Shown: positions 44,442 through 54,560, numbered from the stretch's first letter. The stretch is DNA of 64,000 nt from Roseobacter sp. (GCA_024636495.1 JAGXGZ010000063.1:1-64000); one strand, 5' to 3'. Program-made: numbers and translations. The notes: generated by a model not told the origin, from the sequence alone.

Positions 44442-46478
44442 ATGGCTTTAGGGCCTGAAATATACGATATCCAGGCCGCCGGACCTGAAAAGGACCGGCG
44501 GCTTTTCGTGTATAACGGCGGGTTTCTTACGCAAAAACGCGTGCGACGGATCTTGAAATTATCCGGCCATTCCATTCATCTTGGCCTGCCCGGCGAAACC
44601 GATCACGTCGCGGTTTGGGGTAATTCGCCGACCGCACATCGCGGTCTTAGCATTGCGGCAAAACGCGGCGTGCCGGTCGTGCGCATCGAGGACGCAATGC
44701 TGCGTTCGCTTTTCCCCGGTCGCGCGGGCGAGCCACCTTTGGGTTTGTTGATTGACAGCAAGGCCGCACATTTTGACCCCACCCGCCCCTCTGATCTGGA
44801 AACCCTTCTGGCAACCCATCCTTTGGATGACACCGCCCTTTTGGACCGTGCGCGTGGCTGCATCGCGCGCATCATCGAAGATCATCTGACCAAATACACA
44901 GCCTTTGACACCACAGCCACAGCACCCAAGCCCGGTTATGTGCTGGTAATCGACCAGACGCGCGGCGATGCGTCGGTGGTCGCATCGGGTGCCGACCGCG
45001 CACGTTTTTTGGAAATGCTGGTTTTTGCCCAACAGGAAAACCCCGGCACGCGCATCTTGATCAAAACGCACCCCGAAACTGCAAAAGGCTACCGTTCTGG
45101 CCATTACGGGCCTGAGGACGCGAACGACCGCATCACCTTGTGGTCTGATCCGATCAGCCCCTGGACATTGTTCGAGGGGGCGGTGCGCGTCTATGCCGTC
45201 TCGTCCCAGATGGGCTTCGAGGCGATTTTCGCGGGTCACAAACCGCGCATTTTTGGCCAGCCCTTTTACGCAGGCTGGGGTTTGACCGAGGACGAATTCC
45301 CCGTCCAGCGCCGCCAACGCAAGCTGACCCGTGCCCAGCTTTTCGCCGCTGCGATGATTTTGTACCCCACATGGTACGACCCGCACCGCGACCGGTTGTG
45401 CGAAGTCGAAACTTCGTTAGACGCCCTTGCCGCGCTCACGCGCGCGTGGCGCGAGGATCACCTTGGCTGGGTCGGCTCTGCCATGCGACTGTGGAAACGG
45501 CGCCCCTTGCAACGGTTCTTTGGCACGTGGACGCCAGTGATATTCGAAGATGATCCGGCCTGGGCACGGTCAGCGGGCAAGCCCTGGATGGTCTGGGCGG
45601 GCAAGGCCGATATCGGCCACCGCGACGCCATCAGGATCGAGGATGGTTTCTTGCGGTCGCGCGGGTTGGGGGCAGATCTGATTCCGCCCTTGTCGCTGGT
45701 ATGCGATGATTTGGGCATCTACTATGACCCCCGCCAGCCCAGCCGTCTAGAAAAATGGATCGAGGCCCGCCAAAACCTGCGCCCCGATCAGCACCTGCGC
45801 GCCAGCCGCTTGCTGGCCACGCTGCGCGAAAAGCGACTGAGCAAATATAACTTGGGGGGCGGCACGGCACTGGACGACCTGCCAGAGGGGCGACGCATCT
45901 TGGTGCCCGGTCAGGTCGAGGACGATGCATCTATCAAGACCGGCACTGATGTGGTTGCTACCAACAGCGCTTTGTTGCAAGCCGCAAGGGGTGCCAACCC
46001 TGACGCCGTGATCCTTTATAAGCCGCATCCCGACGTCGAGGCAGGGCTGCGCTCAGGTGGGCTGGATACCCCTGATCTGGCGGATAGGGTGTTGAATCAC
46101 GCAGACCCAATCGCCCTTTTGGACCATGTTGACGAAGTCTGGACCATGACCTCGCTTTTGGGCTTTGAGGCTTTGGTGCGCGGGGTCAAAGTCGTGACTT
46201 TCGGGGCGCCGTTCTACGCGGGATGGGGGCTGACAGAGGATCGTGGCGATATTCCACCACGCCGCCGCGCAACCGTCAGTCTGGAAGGGTTGGCCCATGC
46301 CACGCTGATCGATTACCCGCGATATTTTGATCCGCGCACCGCCAGCCCCTGCCCCGTCGAGGTCGTGCTGGACCGGCTTGCCACAGGCGATCTGCCGCAT
46401 CCCGGTCTTGCCAATCGGCTGCTGGCAAAGCTGCAAGGTGTGTTTGCCACAAAGGCGCATTTGTGGCGAAAGGGCTAG
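44442..46478 (+). CDS. kpsC: Capsular polysaccharide biosynthesis protein KpsC-like
   Basis: A 678-residue retaining Kdo transferase of the group-2 capsule system with two related glycosyltransferase modules: residues about 15-330 (KTHPETAKGYRSGHYG, AVSSQMGFEAIFAGHKPRIFGQPFYAGWGLTED) and about 350-660 (ILYKPHPDVEAGLRSGG, TMTSLLGFEALVRGVKVVTFGAPFYAGWGLTEDRG). The repeat of PFYAGWGLTED shows the duplication. It makes the poly-Kdo linker with KpsS. ABC transporter genes kpsM/T/E are not in this window. Confidence 0.92.
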   Translation: MALGPEIYDIQAAGPEKDRRLFVYNGGFLTQKRVRRILKLSGHSIHLGLPGETDHVAVWGNSPTAHRGLSIAAKRGVPVVRIEDAMLRSLFPGRAGEPPLGLLIDSKAAHFDPTRPSDLETLLATHPLDDTALLDRARGCIARIIEDHLTKYTAFDTTATAPKPGYVLVIDQTRGDASVVASGADRARFLEMLVFAQQENPGTRILIKTHPETAKGYRSGHYGPEDANDRITLWSDPISPWTLFEGAVRVYAVSSQMGFEAIFAGHKPRIFGQPFYAGWGLTEDEFPVQRRQRKLTRAQLFAAAMILYPTWYDPHRDRLCEVETSLDALAALTRAWREDHLGWVGSAMRLWKRRPLQRFFGTWTPVIFEDDPAWARSAGKPWMVWAGKADIGHRDAIRIEDGFLRSRGLGADLIPPLSLVCDDLGIYYDPRQPSRLEKWIEARQNLRPDQHLRASRLLATLREKRLSKYNLGGGTALDDLPEGRRILVPGQVEDDASIKTGTDVVATNSALLQAARGANPDAVILYKPHPDVEAGLRSGGLDTPDLADRVLNHADPIALLDHVDEVWTMTSLLGFEALVRGVKVVTFGAPFYAGWGLTEDRGDIPPRRRATVSLEGLAHATLIDYPRYFDPRTASPCPVEVVLDRLATGDLPHPGLANRLLAKLQGVFATKAHLWRKG

Positions 46479-46500
46479 CGTCCTTTGCAGGGGTCTGAAT

Positions 46501-46543
46501 GGGGGCCAGCCCCCAAACCCCCGGGATTTAGAACCATTTGGAA
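46501..46543 (+). repeat. Extragenic palindromic repeat, copy 3
   Basis: GGGGGCCAGCCCCC then a shortened CCCCCGGGATTTAGAACCATTTGGAA. It sits between the convergent kpsC and ribD genes and lacks the inner hairpin. Confidence 0.7.
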
Positions 46544-46551
46544 GACGCGGG

Positions 46552-47649
46552 TTAGGTACGTTCCCAGACATGCAGGATATCAGGCCCGATGACACGGGTC
46601 GATTGAAGGTTGAACCGGGGCGCATTGCCGAGACGCGACAGGCCAAGCGGCCCGATCGCCGGGATGCCATCAGATCCAATAGCAAGGCCCGCCGTGAACC
46701 CCACAAGCTGATCGACAAGCCCGGCCTTGAGCAGCGATGCCGCAAGACCCCCGCCGCCCTCGCAGAAAATGCGGGTCAGGCCATGGCGGCCCAGGTTTTG
46801 CAAAAGATCAGCCGGATCAAGCTGACCTGCATGGATGGCGCAGGGGATCATAGTGGCACCGAGTTGTTGCCACGTCTTTACAAGCTGCGGGTCCGCTGTG
46901 GGGCCATGGCACAGGATCAGCGGGATCTCTGCGGCTGTTTGTGCAAGCGTGCTGTTGAGGGGCAAATCGAGGTGCTTGCTGACAACGACGCGGGCAGGTT
47001 GGCGCGCAATGCCCAGATCGCGCACCGTCAGGCTGGGATCATCTTTACGAGCAGTTCCGCCCCCGACCATCACCGCGTCATGGCGCGCGCGCATCAAATG
47101 CACCAAACGGCGGGCGGGTGCTCCGGTGATCCATTGGCTTTCACCGCTGGCCGTGGCGATACGTCCGTCAAAGCTGCTGGCTAGTTTCAGGGTCACCATC
47201 GGGCGGTCCAGATCGACTTTTGAGAAAAAACCAATATGCGACGCGCGGGCTTCACGCTCGAGCAACCCAACCTCGACCGCGATACCCGCCGCCCGCAGCA
47301 TCGCGACGCCCTGCCCGCTCACGCGCGGATCACTGTCGGTGCAGGCAATGACCACACGCGCGACATTTGCGTCGATCAACGCCTGTGCGCAGGGCGGCGT
47401 CTTTCCGGTATGGGCGCAAGGCTCTAGCGTGACATAGGCAGTCCCACCCTTGGCCAAGGCACCTGCCTGAGCGAGTGCTACGGTCTCAGCATGAGGGCGG
47501 CCCGAGGGTTGTGTCCAGCCGCGCCCGACAATGCGGCCGCCGTGAACAATGACACAGCCGACTGCCGGGTTGGGCCAGACAGCCCCCATCCCACGCTGGC
47601 CCAACGATAGCGCAAGCGCCATAAAACGGGTGTCAGCGGCGAAGGTCAC
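46552..47649 (-). CDS. ribD: Bifunctional riboflavin deaminase/reductase RibD
   Basis: Deaminates and reduces the pyrimidine intermediate of riboflavin synthesis. The 365 residues contain the N-terminal cytidine-deaminase fold ([11 protein letters not shown], then [16 protein letters not shown], zinc ligands His and two Cys) and the C-terminal reductase ([43 protein letters not shown]). It overlaps nrdR by four bases, the frequent nrdR-ribD pair. Separated from the rest of the rib operon by three capsule genes. Confidence 0.94.
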   Translation of the reverse strand: MTFAADTRFMALALSLGQRGMGAVWPNPAVGCVIVHGGRIVGRGWTQPSGRPHAETVALAQAGALAKGGTAYVTLEPCAHTGKTPPCAQALIDANVARVVIACTDSDPRVSGQGVAMLRAAGIAVEVGLLEREARASHIGFFSKVDLDRPMVTLKLASSFDGRIATASGESQWITGAPARRLVHLMRARHDAVMVGGGTARKDDPSLTVRDLGIARQPARVVVSKHLDLPLNSTLAQTAAEIPLILCHGPTADPQLVKTWQQLGATMIPCAIHAGQLDPADLLQNLGRHGLTRIFCEGGGGLAASLLKAGLVDQLVGFTAGLAIGSDGIPAIGPLGLSRLGNAPRFNLQSTRVIGPDILHVWERT

Positions 47650-48113
47650 TCTTCGGGGGGGGCGTCGGGGCGCAATTCCTGTACGAACTTGTCAAAGTCA
47701 TCTGCCGCCTGGAAGTTCTTGTAAACGCTGGCAAAACGGACGTAGGCAACCGTATCGATGCGCGCCAGCGCCTCCATCACGATCTCGCCGATCTGTTTGG
47801 AGCCGATGTCGGTTTCGCCCATGCTTTCCAGACGTCGCACAATCCCCGAAATCATCTGATCGATCCGCTCAGGATCTATCGGGCGTTTCTGCATGGAGAT
47901 CCGGATGGAGCGTTCCAGCTTGTCGCGGTCGAAATCCTCGCGCTTGCCTGACGTCTTGATCACCACCAGATCGCGCAGTTGAACGCGCTCATAAGTTGTG
48001 AAACGGCCACCACAGGCCGGACAAAAGCGGCGGCGACGGATGGATACATGATCCTCTGCCGGGCGGCTGTCTTTTACTTGAGTGTCGATATTTCCGCAAA
48101 ACGGGCAGCGCAT
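47646..48113 (-). CDS. nrdR: Transcriptional repressor NrdR
   Basis: Represses ribonucleotide reductase genes in response to dATP/ATP. A 155-residue protein with a zinc ribbon ([16 protein letters not shown], then [16 protein letters not shown]) and an ATP-cone domain ([29 protein letters not shown]). Complete and of usual length. The first gene of a pair with ribD. Confidence 0.95.
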   Translation of the reverse strand: MRCPFCGNIDTQVKDSRPAEDHVSIRRRRFCPACGGRFTTYERVQLRDLVVIKTSGKREDFDRDKLERSIRISMQKRPIDPERIDQMISGIVRRLESMGETDIGSKQIGEIVMEALARIDTVAYVRFASVYKNFQAADDFDKFVQELRPDAPPEE

Positions 48114-48308
48114 CGCCGGTCCCCTTTATTTTCTGATCTGCCTCAATAGTGGGGCTCTTCGCCCTCTTGACTAACGGTATAGGACACCCGCGAGGTTTTG
48201 GGTAGTGGCGAAATGCATCCCTAAATGTTGTGTGAGCCAACAGTGACATGAACCCAACAGGTGCTTTATGCGTTGATCAAATGAACCAATAAAATACAGG
48301 AGATTTCC

Positions 48309-48980
48309 ATGACCAAGACGCTATTCATCACAGGGGCATCAAGCGGCATCGGGGCAGCGACCGCCAAGGCAGCAGCAGCTTCGGGCTGGAATGTGGGATT
48401 GTTTGCGCGCAGCAAAGAAAAACTGGATGCGCTGGCAAAGGAGATCGGCGATCAGGCGGTGGCTTTGCCGGGGGACGCAACATCCTACGATGAACAAAAA
48501 GCTGCGATGGATGCTCTTGCTGATAAATTCGGCCAGATTGACGCCGTATTTGCCAATGCGGGGCGCGGTACATCCCAAGCCGGCACGGAAAACGGCGACC
48601 CGGATGACTGGAAAAACATGGTTGATCTGAACGTTATGGGCGCGCTGTACACGGCACATGCGGCGATGCCGTATTTGCGCAAAACAACGGGGCAATATGT
48701 TGTGACCGGATCAGCGGCCGGGCGTCGCCATATCAAAGGGTCAATTTACGGCGCGACCAAGTTCTTTATTCACGGGTTTGCTGGCAATCTTGCCGATGAA
48801 ATGGCCGAATGGGGCGGCAGATGCATGGTCGTGTCGCCCGGCATGGTGAACACCGCGTTCTTTGACGAGGCCAAACCGGACAAATTGCAACCGGATGACG
48901 TCGCCTCTGCTGTGATGCACGCGTTGAATGCGCCGGCCCATGCGGCGATACGCGAAATTCATCTGATGCCCGTAGGTTAA
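48309..48980 (+). CDS. Short-chain dehydrogenase/reductase
   Basis: Classical SDR of 223 residues with a Rossmann GASSGIG motif (about residues 9-15), the NAG motif (FANAGRG), Ser in TGSAAGR and catalytic Tyr147-x-x-x-Lys151. The substrate is unknown. A GGAGA site precedes the ATG. It converges on yjbQ, the stops overlapping by four bases. Confidence 0.9.
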   Translation: MTKTLFITGASSGIGAATAKAAAASGWNVGLFARSKEKLDALAKEIGDQAVALPGDATSYDEQKAAMDALADKFGQIDAVFANAGRGTSQAGTENGDPDDWKNMVDLNVMGALYTAHAAMPYLRKTTGQYVVTGSAAGRRHIKGSIYGATKFFIHGFAGNLADEMAEWGGRCMVVSPGMVNTAFFDEAKPDKLQPDDVASAVMHALNAPAHAAIREIHLMPVG

Positions 48981-49393
48981 TTTGCGTTGAAATGTGCGGC
49001 GACGCGTCTTGAATGGGGCGCGTCGCGGTGTTCAAACAGATATATGCCCTGCCATGTTCCCAGCATCATGCGGCTTGCTTGCACCGGAATACTAAGGGTT
49101 ACTGGTAACATGGCGGCCTTGATGTGGGCGGGCATATCATCGGGCCCTTCCAATGTGTGGCGCAGATAAGCCATCGAAGGGTGATCGCTGCGCGGCACAG
49201 CCCGACTGAAAAACGCGAGCAGGTCGCGCTGAACATCAGGATCGGCATTCTCTTGGATCAGCAGCGAAGCAGACGTGTGTCGGACCATCAACGTCAAAAC
49301 TCCGTCACCCTGCCCGACCAGCCAGTCCGCGACCCATGGCGTGATCTCGTAAAGTCCGGGGCCGTGGGTGGTTTGTTCAAATTCTGTGATCAT
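48977..49393 (-). CDS. yjbQ: YjbQ family protein (UPF0047)
   Basis: A 138-residue protein of the YjbQ/UPF0047 family. It contains the signature QGDGVLTLMVRHTSASLLIQENADPDVQRDLLAFF and SHPSMAYLRHTLEGPDDMPAHIKAAMLPVTLSIPV-like blocks, with HTSASL and EG-DDMPAH. Some members have weak thiamine-phosphate synthase activity; the true role is unknown. It ends inside the stop region of the SDR gene (convergent overlap). Confidence 0.9.
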   Translation of the reverse strand: MITEFEQTTHGPGLYEITPWVADWLVGQGDGVLTLMVRHTSASLLIQENADPDVQRDLLAFFSRAVPRSDHPSMAYLRHTLEGPDDMPAHIKAAMLPVTLSIPVQASRMMLGTWQGIYLFEHRDAPHSRRVAAHFNAN

Positions 49394-49446
49394 GCGGCGA
49401 AACCTATCATGGAGCTGCGAAGGCCACAGGTCTGCGACCCACGCGA

Positions 49447-49857
49447 CTATCGGTCGAACATGGTCAAATCATGGATTGGACAGAACTCATGAGCTTGTCC
49501 CACACCGATGTTCAGACTTGGTTTACGCACACTGACGGAATAGGATTTGAAGGGCGGCGATGCCAGGTCGGCCGCGTTCAAGGTAAAGGTGACGCCTGTT
49601 CGCCCCGGCACGCTGACCGAAGGCCCACGCGGCGTTTTGACGTACATGCGTTGCCCGCCCGCGGCACCGACACGGTCCTGCGCATAGCTGGCGGCGGCAC
49701 ACCATATACCACGCGCGCCTTCGCCATTAGCCTCGATCACCTCAAAACTCGACGCAGTCAAAGGAAAGACGATAAGCTCGTTCTCGGCTTCGAAACCTTG
49801 TGCGGCACCCGCAACAGGAAACGCTGCACAAATAGACGCAAAGATGAATGACCGCAT
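49447..49857 (-). CDS. Exported hypothetical protein
   Basis: A 136-residue protein with a signal peptide ending GAA-Q (about residue 19). The mature part has beta-strand character and two Cys (WCAAASYAQ and EFCPIHD) that could form a disulfide; no family is recognised. The start is supported by GGAGG seven bases upstream. It lies between yjbQ and the rpoD terminator. Confidence 0.75.
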   Translation of the reverse strand: MRSFIFASICAAFPVAGAAQGFEAENELIVFPLTASSFEVIEANGEGARGIWCAAASYAQDRVGAAGGQRMYVKTPRGPSVSVPGRTGVTFTLNAADLASPPFKSYSVSVRKPSLNIGVGQAHEFCPIHDLTMFDR

Positions 49858-49967
49858 ATTATACCCTCCAAAACTACTAAGTTTTAGGTAGCTTTGTTTG
49901 GTCTTTCGCAAAATCACAGGTGGGTGACCACGACAAGTTTCGATTGGTGCCGGTTGTAGAATACGAA

Positions 49968-49992
49968 GAAGGGCGGAGTATCCCCCGCCCTT
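49968..49992. terminator. Hairpin after rpoD
   Basis: A GAAGGGCGG/CCGCCCTTC stem with a 7-nt loop. T residues after it on the minus strand are interrupted, so it is a moderate terminator or a 3'-end stabiliser. Confidence 0.55.
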
Positions 49993-50017
49993 CTGCCGAC
50001 TGTAAATGCGTATTGCG

Positions 50018-51997
50018 TTATTGATCCAAAAACGACCGCAGCTTGCGCGACCGGCTGGGATGCTTGAGCTTGCGCAGCGCTTTGGCTTCGATCTGACGGA
50101 TCCGTTCGCGCGTCACGCTGAACTGCTGGCCAACTTCTTCCAGCGTGTGGTCGGTGTTCATGCCGATGCCGAAACGCATCCGCAGAACGCGTTCTTCACG
50201 CGGCGTAAGCGACGCGAGAACCCGCGTCGTCGTTTCCTTGAGGTTCTCCTGAATTGCGCTGTCCAAGGGCAGCACGGCATTCTTGTCCTCGATGAAATCG
50301 CCAAGCTGGCTGTCTTCTTCGTCGCCAATCGGGGTTTCCAGCGAAATCGGCTCCTTGGCGATTTTCATCACCTTGCGGACCTTTTCCAAAGGCATTTGCA
50401 GCTTTTCTGCTAATTCCTCTGGTGTTGGCTCGCGACCAATTTCGTGCAGCATCTGACGGCCCGTGCGCACGAGTTTGTTGATCGTTTCGATCATGTGCAC
50501 AGGAATACGGATGGTGCGCGCCTGATCCGCGATGGACCGCGTGATCGCCTGACGGATCCACCACGTTGCATAGGTCGAGAATTTATAGCCGCGACGGTAT
50601 TCAAACTTATCCACAGCCTTCATCAGGCCAATGTTGCCTTCCTGAATAAGGTCGAGGAATTGCAAACCACGGTTGGTGTATTTCTTGGCGATCGAAATCA
50701 CCAGACGCAGGTTCGCTTCGACCATTTCCTTCTTGGCTTGGCGGGCTTCTTTTTCGCCCTTCTGAACCTGCTGCACGATGCGGCGGAATTCCGAGATATC
50801 AAGCCCGACATACTGACCAACCTGCGCCATATCCGAGCGCAACTCATCCACCTTGTCAGCGGAGCGTTCGATGAACATCTGCCAGCCACGGCCAGCTTTT
50901 TCGGCCATCCGCTCCATCCAGTTCGGATCCAGCTCGTAGCCACGGTATTCGTCAACGAATTCCTTGCGGTTGATACGCGCCTGATCCGCCAACTTAACCA
51001 TAGCAGAATCGATCTGCATGATGCGACGGTTGATCCCGTAAAGCTGGTCAATCAACGCCTCGATACGGTTGTTGTGCAGGTGCAATTCGTTCACCAGCAA
51101 CACGATTTCCGACCGAACCTTTTGATATTCGTTTTCGTCTTTCTTCGAGAATGACCCGTCTTCATTCAGTGTTGCAGAAATCCGCTTGTCCTGAATTTCG
51201 CTCAATCTGACATAATCGTTCGCGATGATGTCCAGCGCCTCAAGCACTTGCGGCTTCAGCGCGGCTTCCATCGCGGCCAGCGACATGTTGGCCTGTTCAT
51301 CTTCGTCGTCGTCGTCGTCGCTGGAGATGGGATTACCATCGGCGTCAACTTCGTTTGTGTCCTCGGTCGTCTTGGTCTCGGTCCCCGTGACAACGGGCAC
51401 TACGGGTGTGGTTTCCTCGTCGCCCATCTGGGTGCCAAAGGTTGCTTCAAGGTCGATGACATCGCGCAGCAAAATGTCTTCGGACAAAAGTTCGTCGCGC
51501 CAGATCGTGATCGCCTGAAAGGTCAGCGGGCTTTCACAAAGCCCGGCAATCATCGTGTTGCGCCCTGCCTCAATCCGCTTGGCGATCGCAATCTCGCCCT
51601 CACGGCTCAGCAGCTCAACCGATCCCATTTCGCGCAGGTACATACGCACAGGGTCATCCGTGCGATCCAGTTTTTCCGAGGTGGACGCCGACAGCGTCAC
51701 ATCGCGGTTGTTGTCCGCCGTGGCCAGATCGGTACCGCCTTTGGCATCCTCTTCCTCGGCATCCTCGTCTTCAATGATGTTGATGCCCATTTCAGACAGC
51801 ATCGACATCACGTCTTCGATCTGCTCCGAACTTACCTGTTCGGGCGGCAAAACCGTGTTCAGCTGATCATAGGTGATATAGCCCTTTTCACGGGCGTCAC
51901 CGATCATCTTCTTTACGGCGGCTTGGCTCATGTCCAGCGAATGGCCGGCATCCTGATCGTCAGACTTAGTGTCTTCGTTGGTATCTTTGGCGGCCAT
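50018..51997 (-). CDS. rpoD: Primary sigma factor RpoD (sigma-70)
   Basis: Housekeeping sigma factor of 659 residues. Region 1.1 and 1.2 ([30 protein letters not shown]), an acidic Asp-run linker (DDDDDEDEQ), regions 2 ([57 protein letters not shown]), 3 and 4 ([36 protein letters not shown]) are intact. The start at MAAKD has GGAGG 8 bases before it; an upstream frame start is ignored. It follows dnaG as in the classic macromolecular synthesis operon, but a 136-base gap with its own signals separates them. Confidence 0.96.
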   Translation of the reverse strand: MAAKDTNEDTKSDDQDAGHSLDMSQAAVKKMIGDAREKGYITYDQLNTVLPPEQVSSEQIEDVMSMLSEMGINIIEDEDAEEEDAKGGTDLATADNNRDVTLSASTSEKLDRTDDPVRMYLREMGSVELLSREGEIAIAKRIEAGRNTMIAGLCESPLTFQAITIWRDELLSEDILLRDVIDLEATFGTQMGDEETTPVVPVVTGTETKTTEDTNEVDADGNPISSDDDDDEDEQANMSLAAMEAALKPQVLEALDIIANDYVRLSEIQDKRISATLNEDGSFSKKDENEYQKVRSEIVLLVNELHLHNNRIEALIDQLYGINRRIMQIDSAMVKLADQARINRKEFVDEYRGYELDPNWMERMAEKAGRGWQMFIERSADKVDELRSDMAQVGQYVGLDISEFRRIVQQVQKGEKEARQAKKEMVEANLRLVISIAKKYTNRGLQFLDLIQEGNIGLMKAVDKFEYRRGYKFSTYATWWIRQAITRSIADQARTIRIPVHMIETINKLVRTGRQMLHEIGREPTPEELAEKLQMPLEKVRKVMKIAKEPISLETPIGDEEDSQLGDFIEDKNAVLPLDSAIQENLKETTTRVLASLTPREERVLRMRFGIGMNTDHTLEEVGQQFSVTRERIRQIEAKALRKLKHPSRSRKLRSFLDQ

Positions 51998-52023
51998 CAA
52001 AACTTCCTCCAGCGAATGCGCGC

Positions 52024-52077
52024 GAATCACCCACGGTGATTCGAATTATTCGAATCATGCGGGTTTCCGGGTGATTC
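52024..52077. promoter_or_regulatory. Cluster of four GANTC methylation sites before rpoD
   Basis: GANTC occurs at 52024, 52038, 52052 and 52073 within 54 bases. The first two are the arms of a perfect GAATCACC/GGTGATTC inverted repeat, the middle contains ATTCGAAT repeats. CcrM methylates GANTC in alphaproteobacteria and GcrA reads these marks at promoters. Control of rpoD by this route is inferred. Confidence 0.5.
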
Positions 52078-52133
52078 TTAAACCCGTTACCCTGATTTTT
52101 ATTAAACATCCCGACGAAAAAGCCACGCCGGGG

Positions 52134-54107
52134 TCATTTCTTGTCTTTGGAACCGGTCCCACGGATCGACCCTATCAACGCATCAAAAGTGCTGCGCTCG
52201 TCCCGGCTGATATGCGCGCCATTTTCGGCGATGTCATATTCTGCCGTATCTTCCTGCCCGCTGCGCTGTGCGCGATCGGCGTTTCGGGCGGCCTCGCTTA
52301 ATCTCCACGTCAATCCTTCGTCGGCGACCCCCGTCAAATCCTCCACGGCATCGGCAATTTCAGCATCCAAACCGCGCACCGCCTCAAGCTTGCCCAGCTC
52401 TTCGGCAACAGTCATGCGGGTCATTTCAATGTTCCCGGGGGATCTTATGCACGGGGTCACTGCAACGTGGCGCTGAGACGTCAGATTTTCAAGGGTCTGC
52501 TCGCCCAGTGCGCTGTAAATCTTTTCGCGCAACGTGGCTGGTGGCTCGTGCACGTGTCGCAGCATCAGATCGCGTATTTGTGCATGATCGCGGTGATCGC
52601 AACGCATTGCCGCCAAGCCATCCTCGAACTCTTCCACCAGTTGCGGGCAGCCAAGCAGCGCACATAAAATGACCGCTTCACGCAAATGCTCTGTCGCGCC
52701 CAGACCAGCAGCTGTCACCAACATGGATGATTTCGCACTGGGCGAGGGCCCTTGGGGTGCGGCGGTCCAGCGCCCTTGCCCGCCCCCCCGCTGGCCGGGC
52801 ACAAACTGTTTCTTGGCCTGCTGGGGCCGGAAAAGCTGCCAACGCAAGTCTTTGATCTCTTGTCCGTAGTGGCTGCGAATCGACTGATCTTTGATCAGCA
52901 TGATCTTTTCTCGCAGCGCCTTGTCCAACGCCGCCTTACGCTCGGGGCTGTCAAAAACGCGGCCTTCGGTTTCACGTTGCCACAACAGACGGACCATCGG
53001 CATCGCATTATCCAGCAGCTTTTGGACGGCAGGCGCGCCATGGGCGCGCAGCAAATCATCGGGGTCCTGCCCCTCGGGCATCATCGCAAACCGCAGGCTT
53101 TGCCCGGCCTCAAGCAGGGGCAGCGCCAGATCAATCAACCGCATCGCGGCGCGTTGGCCCGCCGTGTCACCGTCCAACGTGATGATCGGCTCAGGCGAAA
53201 TCCGCCATAACATCTGCAACTGGCTCTCGGTGATGGCCGTGCCAAGCGGGGCAACCGAAGCGCCAAACCCGGCCTGCACCAGCGCGATAACGTCCATATA
53301 GCCTTCGGCTACCAGCAAAGGTTGCCCCTGCCCCGCCGCCGTGCGCGCATCCTTGACGTTGTAAAGACTGCGGCCCTTATCGAACAGCTCGGTCTCGGGC
53401 GAGTTGAGGTATTTCGCATTGTCATTGGGGTCCATCGCCCGACCGCCAAAAGCAATTGCGCGCCCTCGCGCATCCCGGATCGGATAGATGATCCGCCCGC
53501 GAAACGTATCATACGGCCGCCCGCCCTTAGTCGATGGCTTGGCCAGCCCCGCGCCAAAAATCAGATCGTCCTCGACGCCCTTGGCCTTCAGATGATCCCA
53601 CAAGCCTTGCCACTGATCTGCGGCAAAGCCGATCTCCCAACGCTCCAGCGTCTGCGCATTCAAGCCACGTCGCGCCAGATAGTCCCGCGCAGCACCCGCA
53701 GCACCTGTTTGCAGCTGCAAACGAAAGAACTGAACGGCCTGTTCCATCACCTCGGCCAATTGCGTGCGCTTGTCCGCCTTTTCCTGCGCGCGCGGGTCTT
53801 GCTTTGGCACAGGCATACCGGCCTCACGGGCCAAAATCTCGACCGCCTCCATAAAGCTCACATTTTCGGTCTCGCGGACAAAGGAAATCGCGTCGCCTTT
53901 CGCGTGACACCCAAAGCAATAATAGAACCCCTTGCGGTCATCGACGTGAAAGCTGGCAGATTTTTCCTGATGGAAGGGGCACGGTGCCCACATGTCGCCC
54001 TTGCCCTGATTGGATTTGCGCGCATCCCACATAACCTTGCGGCCCACCACCTGCGAAAGGCTGGCGCGGCTGCGCAGTTCGTCCAGAAATCCAGGGGGCA
54101 AGCTCAT
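52134..54107 (-). CDS. dnaG: DNA primase DnaG
   Basis: Synthesises RNA primers at the replication fork. The 657 residues include the N-terminal CHC2 zinc finger (CPFHQEKSASFHVDDRKGFYYCFGC), the RepA/toprim catalytic core (LVAEGYMDVIALVQAGFGASVAPLGTAI, and DGDTAGQRAA) and a C-terminal helical part that would contact DnaB. It lies immediately upstream of rpoD. Start as in homologues (MSLPPGFLDELR). Confidence 0.95.
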   Translation of the reverse strand: MSLPPGFLDELRSRASLSQVVGRKVMWDARKSNQGKGDMWAPCPFHQEKSASFHVDDRKGFYYCFGCHAKGDAISFVRETENVSFMEAVEILAREAGMPVPKQDPRAQEKADKRTQLAEVMEQAVQFFRLQLQTGAAGAARDYLARRGLNAQTLERWEIGFAADQWQGLWDHLKAKGVEDDLIFGAGLAKPSTKGGRPYDTFRGRIIYPIRDARGRAIAFGGRAMDPNDNAKYLNSPETELFDKGRSLYNVKDARTAAGQGQPLLVAEGYMDVIALVQAGFGASVAPLGTAITESQLQMLWRISPEPIITLDGDTAGQRAAMRLIDLALPLLEAGQSLRFAMMPEGQDPDDLLRAHGAPAVQKLLDNAMPMVRLLWQRETEGRVFDSPERKAALDKALREKIMLIKDQSIRSHYGQEIKDLRWQLFRPQQAKKQFVPGQRGGGQGRWTAAPQGPSPSAKSSMLVTAAGLGATEHLREAVILCALLGCPQLVEEFEDGLAAMRCDHRDHAQIRDLMLRHVHEPPATLREKIYSALGEQTLENLTSQRHVAVTPCIRSPGNIEMTRMTVAEELGKLEAVRGLDAEIADAVEDLTGVADEGLTWRLSEAARNADRAQRSGQEDTAEYDIAENGAHISRDERSTFDALIGSIRGTGSKDKK

Positions 54108-54185
54108 AAGTTTATATATTGGTCCCGCCCACTCAGAGTCCAGAACCCGATGCGTAAAACCGCTGTTTCATTTTGCCAAATAAAC

Positions 54186-54230
54186 TCCGGGGGAATTGCC
54201 CGACAGGGCAATGGGGGCTGGCCCCCTACA
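54186..54230 (-). repeat. Extragenic palindromic repeat, copy 4 (inverted)
   Basis: Read on the minus strand: GGGGGCCAGCCCCC, a TTGCCC/GGGCAA hairpin, then CCCCCGGAGTTTA. Same plan as the copies at 15398, 35344 and 46501. It lies between dnaG and a small gene. Confidence 0.7.
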
Positions 54231-54251
54231 ATGGCCATCGACTGAACCGGC

Positions 54252-54560
54252 TTACCGCGTGAGGCACAGTTCTTTCCATGCGCCAGCCAGATCATTGGCC
54301 CTGACGTCGCGCATTGGCATCTCGTAAACCCAAGGGGCGACGAGAGGTATAACCGCGTTATACTTCTCAGGCCACGCCGGGGCCGTCGCCTTGACATGCT
54401 CGGGTACAGCACGTTCTTTCACACGCTCGATGCGGGCTTGGCGCACCGCTTCGACGACATCCGCCTGATAGGTGCAATCCATTTCCCTGTCGTCTGCAGC
54501 CCAGGCAGGTGCCGCAAAACCCAGCAAGCTTGCCGAAATCATTACCAAAACAGCCTTCAT
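54252..54560 (-). CDS. Small exported hypothetical protein
   Basis: A 102-residue protein with a signal peptide ending AWA (about residue 21) and a mature part with Cys residues near each end (DCTYQADVVEAVRQA and KELCLTR), likely disulfide-bonded. No family is recognised. I prefer the ATG at 54560, with GGAG 8 bases upstream, over a GTG two codons earlier. It follows the sarcosine oxidase operon in the same direction by about 50 bases. Confidence 0.75.
   Translation of the reverse strand: MKAVLVMISASLLGFAAPAWAADDREMDCTYQADVVEAVRQARIERVKERAVPEHVKATAPAWPEKYNAVIPLVAPWVYEMPMRDVRANDLAGAWKELCLTR

Noticed and set aside
53322-54245. 307-codon plus-strand frame
   Set aside because: Antisense to dnaG; no family or ribosome site.
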